Source: Cylicocyclus nassatus
Lineage: Eukaryota > Nematoda > Chromadorea > Rhabditida > Strongylidae
Assembly: GCA_958299035.1 (NCBI GenBank)
Contig: CATQJL010000112.1
Span: 66,867,117-66,931,116, forward strand
Reading direction: 5' to 3'
Length of the DNA stretch: 64,000 nt
Part shown: positions 22,836-34,300 of the stretch, one piece after another
Position numbering within the stretch: position 1 is the first letter of the stretch
Layout of the letters: every line of letters starts with the position of its first letter
Made by a program: the position numbers and the translations under genes
The notes under the pieces: generated by a model
The model's database searches: none
The model's input: the letters and a program-made list of their open reading frames with translations, nothing else
What the model was told of the DNA's origin: nothing

Positions 22836-22927
22836 TCCGGCGCGACCCTGGCAGATTTGCCAGGCTCGCGCCGGACAAATTTGTCCGGCGCGAGCCTGGC
22901 AAATCTGCCAGGGTCGCGCCGGAGAAA
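22832..22927. repeat. Perfect 96-bp palindrome
   Basis: Two 48-bp arms are exact reverse complements with no spacer, centred between 22879 and 22880. The arms start TTTCTCCGGCGCGACCCTGG and end at the centre in CCGGACAAA. Smaller self-complementary blocks lie inside each arm. It adjoins the right subterminal array. Confidence 0.95.
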
Positions 22928-23373
22928 TGGCGGACCTTTGCAGCAGGGCCGGAGAAGCCTCCCATTTGCCTGGCAGTGATGTCACGCGAGGGACCGCCCA
23001 TTTGCCCCGCTCTCATTGGTCAATTGGGTCCGGCGCGAGTCTGGCAGTTTCGGCTTGCCCAGCGGAGGGGTCCGATCCATTGTCTGAGCTCGAAAAATTT
23101 TTTTATAAAAAAACATACATTCTGCAACTTACAGACAAATTTTGAGTTTTATATTTGTATAGGTTTTCAAGAGCTTCAACGATACGGTGAGAAATGACCA
23201 AATTATAAATTGTCAAAAAGGATTCGCTCGCGTCGTTGTGCGCGCTGCGCTCCTACAATAAAAGCAGTCATCGAGAATTCCAGCTGGACTTTTTGTTACT
23301 TTTTCCGCACACGAAGGATTGCGTAAAAGAGACGCAAATAGGCTGACAACGATTAAATCTAAAGAGCACTCAC

Positions 23374-23603
23374 CTCCTGTTTGAACCACTGTGTCATTTA
23401 TCTTTGAGCTAATACTGTGTTTTTCCTTTTGCGATGTCGTCGTCTCTGTTTTCTGCTTCAGGGTAGATTCTGACGATGAAGCCTCAGTGCTTTCTTCAGG
23501 TGCTTTCCTCCGCACGAGTACATGCTTATCATCGTGTTCACCTTCTCCATGCATCTTCGTGGGCTGACTCGTCGTCGAGGTCAGAAGTAATAACATAGCT
23601 ATC
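23374..23603 (-). CDS. Candidate exon, Ser/Thr/Lys-rich protein
   Basis: A frame opens after a TTTTTCAG acceptor at 23603 and closes at a GAG|GTGAGT donor at 23374. An ATG at 23596 (MLLLLTSTTSQPTKMH) could be a start if the acceptor receives a spliced leader. The rest is low-complexity and charged (ESTEASSSESTLKQKTETTT). The hydrophobic stretch is short for a signal peptide unless an upstream exon adds to it. No family recognised and no second exon found. Confidence 0.4.
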
Positions 23604-23847
23604 CTGAAAAAGAGCCTGCAATGCTGATGTCAGAAAAGGCCAAACTGACCAACAGTTCATAAGTGAAAGTCCATCACAATGAAAGTTACTTTGTGTTGAA
23701 TGGCTTAGTCAATCTACAAAACAACGTGATAAGGAATGTTTGCGAACTGGAATGCGAAATGAAGATGGACCTATCCAGAAGGCAATTTAGAAAATACTTT
23801 TCGATGGCTATTGCGGCTTCCGTAATTTGAGAAGACAGAATTTTTAA

Positions 23848-24090
23848 AAATTATGTTGGAAGTTTGCGGACAAAAATTCGCCTCTGCACGCGGTGATTTG
23901 CACCCTGTATAACCAGCCATGGACTCAACTACGATATTACCGCGCAGGTTTAGCGAAATTCAATTTCCGCATATCAGAAACATTACCAAAGAGAAAAAAC
24001 GAGCCGTACCGGTATGACTCCAACTTCAAATTCACCATGTCAGATGATGCAACGCACCATTATAAGCTTTCGGTGTACGAATTTTGGTAG
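23848..24090 (+). CDS. Candidate terminal exon, hypothetical
   Basis: An 80-codon open frame ends at TAG (24088-24090). Its composition looks coding (CTLYNQPWTQLRYYRAGLAK, NEPYRYDSNFKFTMSDDATH) and is rich in aromatic and charged residues, but I recognise no domain and see no clear acceptor. It could be the end of a displaced gene or a decayed transposon product. Confidence 0.3.
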   Translation, partial: KLCWKFADKNSPLHAVICTLYNQPWTQLRYYRAGLAKFNFRISETLPKRKNEPYRYDSNFKFTMSDDATHHYKLSVYEFW

Positions 24091-24346
24091 TTATGCAATA
24101 AGAAAAATGACATATATGTTGCCGTAGCACAGTTAAATATTAAAGTTATGCCGAGATTCTTTGAACGGGTAATATAATATCAAGAAGTTTGATCACACCA
24201 CACCGAGTTGCGAGTTCGCTGCGCTACAATATTTTTCACAAATAGTTTTCTTCTTTAAAAACCTATGTCAAAGACATAAAGGGCGAAGAATGCTATAAAA
24301 ATGCTTTTTTATACCGCTGAAGTAACTTTACAAGCTATCACTCGCT

Positions 24347-24482
24347 CTAATCTATTAAGGTACAGTGCATAGCATCCGGGTCTTCGCCATGGATGTTCTC
24401 GTTATATAGGCGAAGTTGTGCTTTCTTTTGTCTCTCAGAGTAATTGTCATAGGGTACAGGCTCTACTTGTTCGAAGATGTGG
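24347..24482 (-). CDS. Candidate terminal exon, hypothetical
   Basis: After a TTGTCAG acceptor the frame HIFEQVEPVPYDNYSERQKK, then QLRLYNENIHGEDPDAMHC, runs to TAG. Acidic and polar composition and the lack of bias toward stop-rich frames argue for a real exon. The 5' part of the gene was not found in the next kilobase. No family recognised. Confidence 0.42.
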
Positions 24483-25063
24483 CTGACAATAAGATACTAG
24501 TTACATGAATGACTTTCTTTTTCCGCTCTGTATGCAAACGTTCTTAGACAGCCTCCCAATCTTGCCAAATCAATGATTTTTTTTCCAAAAAAAAGTACGA
24601 CGAAATTCTTTTTCAAGTCATTATATATGTGTAGAATTTGAACAGAAATTGACTTCTACCAAAAAAGATGCAAAATTTTTTTTTCAAATGAAGGTGCATG
24701 GCATTAACCACGCACTCCGAAATTTTTTTTGAGGTGCTCGTAGAAGAAATCGAAATCAAAAGATTTAAGTTGTGAAAAACTCCATTTGCAAAAATGTTTA
24801 GTGTACCGGAGCAGCAGCTTCAAATAAAGATTGTTGGCATCCACACTACCTGCTCTGATAAGTATAATGACTGCAGGATTGTGTTGTAAGAGAACGTGTC
24901 TGATTGCTGGATTCTCCCCACACTTTGACAAATTTCGTAATTATCTTATTTATATAAGACTGTTTTCTTCTAGTCGAATGCTCATTCCTTTAACTTTAAA
25001 AGCGCTGATGACCTACGTAGAATACAAGTTCGTCATGATTTATTTATTATAGATTACTAGCTG
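24483..25063. other. AT-rich region with a dispersed repeat
   Basis: I see no supported exon. A segment near 24675-24705 (AAATGAAGGTGCATGGCATTA) recurs in reverse complement near 47450-47475, so it belongs to a dispersed repeat. An open frame on the minus strand at 24704-24931 has no splice signals. Confidence 0.4.
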
Positions 25064-25352
25064 GGAAACCCGGTTCCGCCCGGCCCTGTCAATAATATAT
25101 TGGTAATCAGCATGCTCAGTTACCCCCCTGTGCCAACTCCCAGCCCCGTAGCTCGAACCTTTTGAAAATTCAATAAAATCGGTATCGATCGATGACGAAA
25201 AGTAGCCTATGACACCCGCCCGGCCCCGAAGTGTATGTGTGCCAAATTTGGTCCCGATCGGTTCAAAATGGAATTTTCTATTCGGAACATACGTACAGAC
25301 AGACACACAGACAGACATACAGACAAACAGACATTTAGCTTTATATATAAGA
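25064..25352. mobile_element. RTE-type or SINE-like retrotransposon tail
   Basis: The element starts near TAGCTGGGAAACCCGG and carries the block CAGCATGCTCAGTTACCCCC, CCAACTCCCAGCCCCGTAGC, ATCGATCGATGACGAAAAGT, then GGAATTTTCTATTCGGAACA followed by a CAGA-rich tract and GCTTTATATATAAGA. Related copies are at 31228-31985 and 54184-54925, and part of the block is tandemly amplified at 57100-59345. A microsatellite-like tail plus TATATAAGA is typical of 3' ends of RTE-clade LINEs and the SINEs that use them. Confidence 0.75.
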
Positions 25353-26765
25353 TTCTGCACAGACGATAGTTGATGGCAATCAATTGAACTGCCAGAATTG
25401 TGCAAGCTTGTTTTAGCCGCGATCGGTAGAAATTTGAAAAATCTTGGACAAGTATATCGTTATAGGCAGAAGAATTATGTTCAAATGCTTTTCAGACACT
25501 GTTATTCAAGGTTTCACAATCGGCTAAAATTGAACTTTTGGGACATAAACTTTTGGATATATCTCAGAACAAGATTAAAATTAGTGAAGTCTCTTCTGTA
25601 ACTTACTTAAAATCAGACCAACTTTCCAGCTTCTTAGGGACAGCCAACGTAAGCAATCAAAGCAAACAATTTCACTGTTCTTTCCCATGTAATCTATCTG
25701 ACCAGATGGCATAGGCTGCAAATATAAAGCTGGATGCGGTATGAAAGTTTGTAGCATTAGCGTGTGTGAAACACTAACAATCTATTTCTAACTAGTGCTT
25801 CCACTCTGCGCAAGGCTGGCAGTGACGATTATAAAAGGTATTGAGAACTTACGTATGGTACCCGCCTTCCAAATCTTCTTCAACCGAGGCCTTAAGTAAT
25901 CACAAAAATGAACCCTAGTTGCTATGCAGCTCTCATGCATTGCAACAATATAAATCGTTTATTTCTCCCTGTATTTTCGTAACAGACCAACTTACAGACC
26001 GACAGATTAGCGGCTTATTATAAGTCACCAGTGCGTCACCTCTGCTTCGCAGAGGTTCGCACTGGCTCTACTATCTGTGTGCCTAACTCATTCTCGTAAA
26101 ATCGTGGCAGTGGAACTCACCGCGCTATGCCGACTACCACGAATAAAATGTAAACAACCACTCATTTAGAAAGTCTTTTCACGTGAGATCGGTGATTTCG
26201 CGTGGATGAACTTTTCGCAGGAAGACAAACGCAAATTTGAATAGGTTTTTGGATTTGTCATGACTTGGTAGTCGCCATAAAGGTAATGATAATCGTGAGC
26301 TACATCTCTGTGCGAGAATCTTCTCAAACGCTTAGCTGGAACCTTGGCATTTACACAGCCAATTCGTTTTGGCGCCGTTTTCGTTATGTAGTAAACTTTC
26401 GACCACTTTTCTGGCTAAACTCCATCGCTTGCACGTTTGCTTACCAAACTCATCCACGACTCTGCAAAAAGTGGTGATACGGACCGAATTTTGCGGTATA
26501 GAAGCCAGGTGGACCCGTTTGGCGCGCAATTTCTGAGGGATCCACTCAACAAATCTACTCGTGCTTTTGCATGTTGGACTTTCATGAAGGTAGCATGCGC
26601 TGTACAAAATTTGGGTTTAGAACGCTAGCTGGAACACGCTCCACGAATTTCGTAACAGACACACAAACACACACACAAAGTCACGTAAACATCCTTAGCC
26701 CGTTATTATAAGTTATGATGATTCTCAAAATCAGTTTCAATGAGATATGTGCAGCAAACACATTA
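25353..26765. other. Repeat-rich spacer
   Basis: No supported exon. Two retroelement-like ends recur: TTTCGTAACAGAC followed by a CA-rich tract and GTTATTATAAGT (about 26645-26715), and a related end at 25977-26030 (TTCGTAACAGAC ... TTATTATAAGTC). A small hairpin (TCTGCTTCGCAGA) lies near 26040. Confidence 0.45.
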
Positions 26766-26967
26766 GGCCCCGGTCAGACTTCACGCGACTTAATCGTCGC
26801 GACCAAATCGCCAAGATTTCCATTCATTTTCATTTCACATTCAAAAATTTCGGTCTGGAAAAGTATCACAACCGAATGCAAGTTGATCTGCATGGAATGA
26901 TGTTGTAACAGTTGTCTCCTCGCGATTCAGTCGCGACGATCAAATCGCGTGAAGTCTGCCCGGGGCC
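26766..26967. mobile_element. Palindromic MITE with TTA flanks, copy 2
   Basis: Ends GGCCCCGGTCAGACTTCACG and the complement of CGTGAAGTCTGCCCGGGGCC, each flanked by TTA (26763-26765 and 26968-26970). It shares ends and internal CACAACCGAA motifs with the copy upstream of tim-44. Confidence 0.88.
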
Positions 26968-27420
26968 TTACGTAAAAGGTGAAGTGTGTGAGCTTTGCCG
27001 CGGCGACTGTGAAGGACTCTGTCCAACCTCTGAACCTTGCTTTTTTCAACATGATTAGTATCTTTTATGTTGATTTCAAAGATCAAAGTAGAAGTGGTTT
27101 GGTAGTGTTTGTAACAATGCTGCGGCTATGCCTCACTTCTTACAACATGGAAATACATAGGATGGAATGGATGGAGGACATTGTCGCAGATATCCACCTA
27201 CGCGGACAGCTAACATAAGGCACTAATGGCGAACATGAGTGATTTGTTGCATGTGCCAGCGGGATCTCCCGCTGATGTTCTCTTTCCAGGTGAAATCATT
27301 GACCAAGTAATTATATCTTATGAATAAAGCTAAATGTCTGCATCTATGTACAGTATGATGCATGCTCGTATTCTGAATCGATCCAGACCCTTTGCCAATG
27401 TACACTTTGGGGCGGGAAGG
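26968..27420. other. Unassigned spacer
   Basis: I see no supported exon, splice chain or repeat structure in this AT-rich stretch. Confidence 0.4.
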
Positions 27421-27567
27421 GGGTGGAGGACATTAGGTCGCCGAATTTGGAAGAGTCCCGCGCGGATTCTCTGCAGGAACGCATGTCCGCGCATGTATAA
27501 GGGTGCGTACTTGTCGCAAATGACCGCGGGGACCGCCCTTTTTTGGCGACCTAATGTCCTCCACCCG
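27421..27567. mobile_element. Small GC-rich inverted-repeat element
   Basis: The ends GGGTGGAGGACATTAGGTCG and its complement CGACCTAATGTCCTCCACCC are exact inverted repeats about 110 bp apart, with a GC-rich interior. No coding capacity. Confidence 0.85.
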
Positions 27568-27864
27568 CGGGAAGGATGGCATAGGCTACTTTCCCTTATT
27601 GATCTATACATTATTTTTTGCAGACTTTGAGCAACGGTGCCGAAAGGGGCACAGGTGAATAGTGAGCATGTTGATTTCGAATACAACATTAGTTTCAAAA
27701 AATACATATTGCCTTGAACGAATCAAATAGTTCTTGCAAAGTTTGAGCCGGAGAGCTGGGTGCGCTTACGGGGGGGGGGGGGGGAGAGGTCAGTAGGAAG
27801 GGATGAAGTAAATGGATTGCTAAATGTTCCGGCTATTTCGTGTTCTTTCTTCAGTGTATCAGAA

Positions 27865-28017
27865 ATGAGCTCTTTTCAGCTGAACATGGTATTACTCGCG
27901 GTTCTCCTAACTTCACATTTTTCTATTTCGTTGACATCAGTGTTTCAGATTCCAAAGCTTCATCTCTTAAACAGAAAGTCAGACCAAGCAAGAAAAATTC
28001 GTAGAAATCAGGCGTAG
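27865..28017 (+). CDS. Candidate small secreted peptide (50 aa)
   Basis: The ATG follows a TTTCTTCAG acceptor by about 10 nt, which would suit spliced-leader addition. Residues 1-25 (MSSFQLNMVLLAVLLTSHFS and on) look like a signal peptide. The remaining 25 residues are basic (HLLNRKSDQARKIRRNQA). No cysteines and no known precursor motif apart from basic pairs. It may be an orphan secreted peptide, the first exon of a larger gene, or a chance frame. Confidence 0.33.
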   Translation: MSSFQLNMVLLAVLLTSHFSISLTSVFQIPKLHLLNRKSDQARKIRRNQA

Positions 28018-28158
28018 TTCTTCGTATCCTGCATCATTTTGAATCGTTCATGCTGTTGTTTTGGATGTGTTGTGTTGTTGAAATTTCCTTGAAAAAAAAA
28101 GTATTTGCACTTCAAAGTTGAAAACACTACACTATCATAATGAGTGGACAGTGATTGG

Positions 28159-28338
28159 TAACCTTTGATTCAACTGGCTTGGCGGCTGGAAGGTAAGGCT
28201 TTGCGACCTAATTGAGGCGCTCCGCCCGCGACGTAGTCTGCGTCTCTCCTGCGCGCGTGCTCTCTGACCATTGCCTAACCTTAATTAGGTAACGAAGTCC
28301 CGCTTTTCAGCCGCCAAGCCAGTTGAATCAAAGGGTAA
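28159..28338. mobile_element. MITE with AACCTTTGATTCAA ends, copy 2
   Basis: Left TAACCTTTGATTCAACTGGC and right complement of TTGAATCAAAGGGTAA, with inverted GGCTTGGCGGCTGG and its complement just inside. It lies immediately downstream of the last recognised exon of the CAP gene. Confidence 0.88.
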
Positions 28339-28366
28339 TCGTCTTTAGTCGGTGCTTTACACTCAC

Positions 28367-31300
28367 CATCTATCGACTTCGCATCTGTAGCGCACAGCCC
28401 GGTATTTGAGTTGCATATACTATCCGACACTACCGCTTTACAAGTCCGTTTAGTGCAGCCCCATTTGGGTCTAGACTGCGTGTTATACAGAGGTTCCGCA
28501 AGCTGTGGCCTGGAATCAAAAACATACAGAATGTTCTTGGCTTATGCTTTTGCACTGAGTGCTAACTTTTTGCTGTAAGCGCATGCAATCGCCAGCTTAT
28601 TATTAGATCTGCCACAGATTTGATGTGCGCATCCCATCCTCAATGACTTGTGATATATCATCTGAAACATAAGGTACCATCCTCCAAAATTATTCCCATA
28701 TGAACCATCAACGTAGCTGCTTTTCGACTGTTCTAACGCGTTAACTCCAGCAAATTCAAGGCGCTTATTCGAAGCTAACATGTTAAAATGATCGAAAGAC
28801 AGCCATGGTTGATGGTACATATGGAAATAATTTTAGGAAATGCACCAATGTACTGTGTTTATAGAGTGTCTGGCTCAAAATATTTCTAGCCAAAATTTTG
28901 ACTCGCTTTTTGTTTTATTTGCTAGCCTAGATCCTGTCGAATTAGCAAAGATTCAGATTCCTCTGGTCTTTTTTTGATTTTTATTGGATTGGAAGGCGTT
29001 TAACGGAGCTCTCATGCCTTTTTCTTTGAGATGCTTGTTACCAAGAGCATTACTTGTAGGAACTCCATCTAGATGCCCTTATTCTAGTTTCTTATATGTA
29101 CTTTGTTTTTGTGAAAGTGAGTTCGTTCAAAATACCATACCTTGACAGATTATTCAGTTTCGAAATTTTATTCCTCAAAGATCCAGCTCCAAAATGTTTG
29201 CGATTTTGTTCTCAAAGACTTCAAAAGGGTGAGGAAATGTTGAAAACTAGCACAATTATAGGTGAAGAGTTGTGCTGCGGATGCAAGTCAGAACAAGACT
29301 TCCGAAAACTTTGGAGCTGAAAAATCATCATTGTAAACTTGCACGGTTGTTTGCTATATAATTTGCTACGTAACACAATCTTTGATCGCGATCACTGCAG
29401 AACTTTCGTCATATAAAGGAATTGTAGACTTACAACTTTGGAAAAAACAGAAAGTTCTTGTTTCCTGCCATTAAGGAAAGGGAGCACATCAAACTACTCA
29501 CTTTTTTACCTCTTTAAGGCTGGGTTCATGCTAAGTCCCATGTTCTGGAACTGTTCCCGCACAGTTCTCGCACTGTGCTGGAACTGTGCGGGAACAGTTC
29601 CAGACTGTGCTGCATACGCTGCAGCCGCCCCGCACCGTTTTGAACGGCGGGAGTTGGAGAATTTTGACCGTTCTCAACAGTTTTTCTTTCAGATTTCTCT
29701 CATTTTGGCCTTATTCCTCCACCCGCTTCCCTTTTTGATCAGCACAACTTCGAACTCGAAGCGGGGTTGAGGACTGAACGCTGTTCTGCTTCATGTATCC
29801 GAGAAGATGGACCTTCGTGCGCTCGTCCATCTTCTCTGCCATTTTTGTTCAGGCCTACTTCATGTTTTCTAGCAAGTCGCTGCGTGGTCTCCCATTTGTA
29901 TTGAAATCATAGACAGATCTCTAAAACACATGAAGTAGGCCTGATCAAAAATGGCAGAGAAGATCAACGAGCGCACGAAGGTCCATCTTCCTGGATACAT
30001 GAAGCAGACCAGCGTTCAGTCCTCAACCCCGCTTCAAGTTCGCACCTTTTCTCACCACAAGGAGAAGCGGGGTAGAAGAAAAAACGGAGAAGCAACTATA
30101 TGGAAAAACGAAAGGGGCTAATAACGCTCAAAATCATCAAGAACAAGAGACAAGTCCCAATTCATGCAGTTTCAGAGTTGCTCCTGCTTCCTGATTCGTG
30201 GCAGACGGCTATGGAAGCTACGCCGCTTCCTGGAACAAATGAAGTAGTTTTGAGCAAAAATCACGAGGACAGAATGGACAACCGCACGACCGCCTATCTT
30301 TCCGGATACATAAAGCAGAAAAGCGCTCATTCTTTAACTCCGCTTCGAGTTCGAAGTTCTGCTGATCAAAAAGGGAGCGGGACGAAGGAATAAGGCCAAA
30401 ATGAGAGAAATCTGAAAGAAAAACCGTTGAGAACGGTCAAAATTCTCCAACTCTCGCCGTTCAAAACAGTGCGGGGCGCCTGGAGCGCAGTTCTGGAACT
30501 CAAACAACTCATCACTGTTGTTTTCCCGCAAGGGAGAGTTCCCAAAGTCAGCTCGGCCAACCCGAATGAGTCATATATCGCCGTAACTGGCTTGAAACGC
30601 TGACTCCAAATCTGCTTTCCTTTTCTGCGGAGCAACCTCCGAGAGAAGTTGTGAGTTGTTGTTAAAGTCTAAATTTGTCATGTTCAAAGTGGCCTAAAAT
30701 TGTTGAAAGCTCTAAAACAACACCTAGCGGAATTTCACTGGCTGTGTTCCATCCTTGTGGTCAATACACTTGATACGAAACTGATTAATCCCTTTCATGT
30801 GTTATTGTACAGGTTTCGCCAATTTTGAGCCACTTAAAACATGAAAAATTTCGGCTTTGAACGCTCTTAACTTCCTTCGGAGAATTGTTCCGCAGAAAAG
30901 GAAAGCGGAGTTGGAATCAGCGTTTCAAGCCCGTTACGGCGATATATGACTTATCCGGGTTGGCCGAGCTGACTTAGAAACTCTTCCCAGTCAGATTCCT
31001 TTAGAGACTGTGACAGACACAGGTATTATGTTGTCTCAAAAGTTTTTCCATTTTTTTATTTCTTGTGAATAAATCGTACAATTCTCGTTCCAGTCAGAAT
31101 GCAGGATAACATTCGATAGAGCTAACAAGGAAATGGTCAGAAATCAAAGTGCCAATTCAAACAGTCAACATGCCATTAGATGCAACATAAAACGCTGACT
31201 TTGAATCTGAAAAAAAATCTAATCGAGCAAAAAAAATCTAATCGAGCATGCTGATCACCCCCGTAGGGGTAATCAGCATGCTCGATTACACCCCTCTGCC

Positions 31301-34300
31301 AAATTCCAGCCCCCTAGCTCAAATTTTGCAAAAAATCGATAAAATCGACATCGATCGATAACGAAAAGTGGACTGTGGCACCCGCCGGGGCCCGAAGGGT
31401 ATGTGTGCCAAGTTTGGTCCGGATCGGTTAAGAAATGGAATTTTCTATTCGGAACATACGGCGGAGCCGGGTAAGCCAGCTAGTCTTATATATAAAGCTG
31501 AATGTCTGTTTGTCTGTCTGTCTGTATGTCTGTCTGTATGTCTGTCTGTCTGTCTGTCTGTCTGTACGTATGTTCCGAATAGAAAATTCCATTTCTGAAC
31601 CGATCGGGACCAAACCTGGCACACATACACTTCGGGCCCCGGCGGGTGTCATAGGCTACTTTTCGTCATCGATCGATATTGATTTTATCGATTTTTTGCA
31701 AAATTTGAGCTACAGGGCTGAGAGTTGGCACAGGGGGGTAATCGAGCATGCTGATCACCCCCGTGGGGGTGATCAGCATGCTCGATTACACCCCCCCCTG
31801 CCAAATTCCAGCCCCCTAGCTCAAATTTTGCAAAAAATCGATAAAATCGACATCGATCGATAACGAAAAGTGGACTGTGGCACCCGCCGGGGCCCGAAGT
31901 GTACGTGTGCCAAGTTTGGTCCGGATCGGTTCAGAAATGGAATTTTCTATTCGGAACATACGGCGGAGCCGGGTAAGCCAGCTAGTTACTTATTATTATT
32001 CATTCACTTTTTTTACTGAATAAGTGTGATATTTGAGACAAAATTTGATTTATCTGCAAAAAAACTTTTGAACTGTAATTTTGCAGCTTCGACATCCGCA
32101 CTTACCATTTTGTCCCCGAAAGAGCCTCGCTTCTCCCGTCAAGATGATTTATTTGATTTATGATTACTGGTATTATAGCTTTTGATTTTCAGAAAAAGCG
32201 CGTCGTTATCGAAAGTGTCGAAGGAAGCAGTATAACTAAGGAAGAGCTAGTGATTGAGAAGACTGAATGCGTTGAAGAGGAAGTTGAGAAAAGAAGCTCG
32301 ATAATATTGTCTAGATTTTGTTTTTTGCTGTACAGTCGAATCATTTCATATGATCATGTGTTCTTTGCACACACCGTCCACCTTTGGCGTTCTCATTCTG
32401 GATTCTTAGAGCAGGTTCTCTTCAGGTAAGTTTTTCGATGTGTTCTTGGTGTTTTCTTTCCCTATTAGGTACTAATCACTTCAGACCGATGTGGGTTAAT
32501 AGCATTCGGTTAGTCTCTTGTGTTTTTGCGTTCGCAAATCCAGGATGAGGACGCCAAAGATGGACGGTGTGTGCAATGCATACATGATCATATGAAATGA
32601 CTTGACTGTATTGGTGTCGCATCTTATGTCGCAGTATATTTGTATACCTGTATTTGCTACTTTCTGTGCATTTCATTTCGCTTCCGTTGTAAAGCTTTCT
32701 CGAGAAGATCATGTGATATTTGTTGATAAATTTCGCAACGTAAGACTGGGTTTACTGGCAGAAGTTACAAGCGTGAGAAATGGGACCCAAAGAGACCAAG
32801 GGCTCAAGGTAAGTGAAAAGTGAGGCGCGAGAGAGGTAGACGCAAAAACTGCACGCGATCGGAACATTATGGTGTCTCCCGCAGGTATCGCGATTTTGTC
32901 CGGAATGTGTCCGTCGGGACACCTGATTTTGTCGCGCATTTTTGCCCCGAAACAAAATCAGGTGTCCTGATTTTGTCCCACACCGAATTCGGGAGTCGCG
33001 CAGGCATTCCGTGACGACACCTCGTTTTGTCCTGCGCGACTCAACCGCAAATGTCTGAGACTCAATTCTGAGATAATCATTCTCAACTAGACCCGTCTGC
33101 TGTATTTGGCAGTCGACTCGCATCAGTTGCATGCTTTCCGTGAAGACCCATGCCTTTGTGGCGCATTCTCCCGCTCGAAATCCCGCAAGCCGATATACCC
33201 TATTTTCCGGAGTATAAGCCGCATTTCTTTTCACCGCGCGCGGGCTGAAATGCGATGTCGTTCGCGATGCGCGAAGCCGCACAAGCAGCAACTACTGTTT
33301 CGCCTGGTAATCTAATACGGGCTTTCTGCTTTCGTTCTTTACTTGGTTTCTTCGCAAGCGTATTTGTTTCAACAAAATTCTCTACCTTTTCATTTATTCT
33401 TCAAGAATCCGCTGAACAATAAAACGTTCGAATACCAGTATTAACATGGAATCGAAAGGTGATAAGCTTTAAACCGGTAAATCAAAATAAAAGAAAGCAC
33501 AACTTCAGCATCAGTAACATCATTGAAAAAGAAAAGCACAGTCAACCAGTAGTATCATTTAGGAAAGAAAGCACAACCTAAAGACCCGCAAAGTCATATG
33601 AAACAAGAAAAAAAGTCTAAGCATTCTCACTATCATCAAGATGATTATCAGACATGACCATCCGTACTAGAACACAGTGAGTTTTCAATTTGCTATAAAG
33701 CTCTATTCAAAGGCGCTTTCGCGCCATTGTTCGCTGCAGCGGGTGCGGCTTATATAAGGTGCGGCTTATACTCCGGAAAATAGGGTAAATCGTCCTTCCG
33801 TTACAGCAGCGGGAACAGGCGCTTGGAGCTGCCTGTGGCTGTTTGTGAAATTGGCAACCAAGGATATCCCAGTATGCCCAAATGTCTGCGTTTGCACAGT
33901 TTATGAATTTGGTATGCATAAAAAGCAAATAATCTGCACTTTGAGCTTACATAAAGGTGTGTGCGTATTTTGTCCATCTAAGTTCCCTGGATCTTGATCT
34001 AGAAAACTTACCAATATTAAAACATTTAGGAAGTTGAACTTGATTAGTTTGAGGAGCTTACGTTGGCAAACGGTTCAATTGCCTCATCGGTATACATTGC
34101 GTCTCTGAGAGGTAATGAAGCCGTACCAAGCCAATCCTCGAATGCGTAGACGTATGCTTGTCTTACATGTGCTTTTGTTGTGCCTGTTCTTATCCTGAAA
34201 GTCAGAATACACATATTCTGTGCTTCTTCGAACGAGGACGCACATTGCAGCGTTGACAGCCAAATCAAGAGCCATCTTTATTTCCTTATTGATCCTACAA

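Larger units (their letters stand above)
19534..23088. mobile_element. Inverted-repeat-bounded segment carrying ctr-9 pieces
   Basis: A 31-bp sequence beginning CTCAGACAATGGATCGGACC at 19534-19564 recurs as an exact reverse complement at 23058-23088. Just inside both ends are arrays of a unit of about 25 bp (CTCCGGATACCCCCCATTTT) in the same orientation. Between them lie a TTAA MITE, rearranged ctr-9 exons and a TA-flanked palindrome. This looks like a non-autonomous DNA transposon that captured gene fragments. No target-site duplication is evident, and two separate related elements flanking the fragment would give a similar picture. Confidence 0.55.

Noticed and set aside
22409..23016. Long frames with repeated GGIRSRNG or SGYPPFSAP motifs
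   Set aside because: They are translations of the 25-bp tandem array and the palindrome; the repeats keep several frames open.
30100..30531. Plus and minus frames of 65-98 codons
   Set aside because: They lie in arms of the nested fold-back at 29626-30482.
31500..31570. (GTCT)n tract as a possible regulatory or coding repeat
   Set aside because: It is the variable tail of the RTE-type retroelements; the same tract in the other orientation ends the copies at 25064 and 54184.
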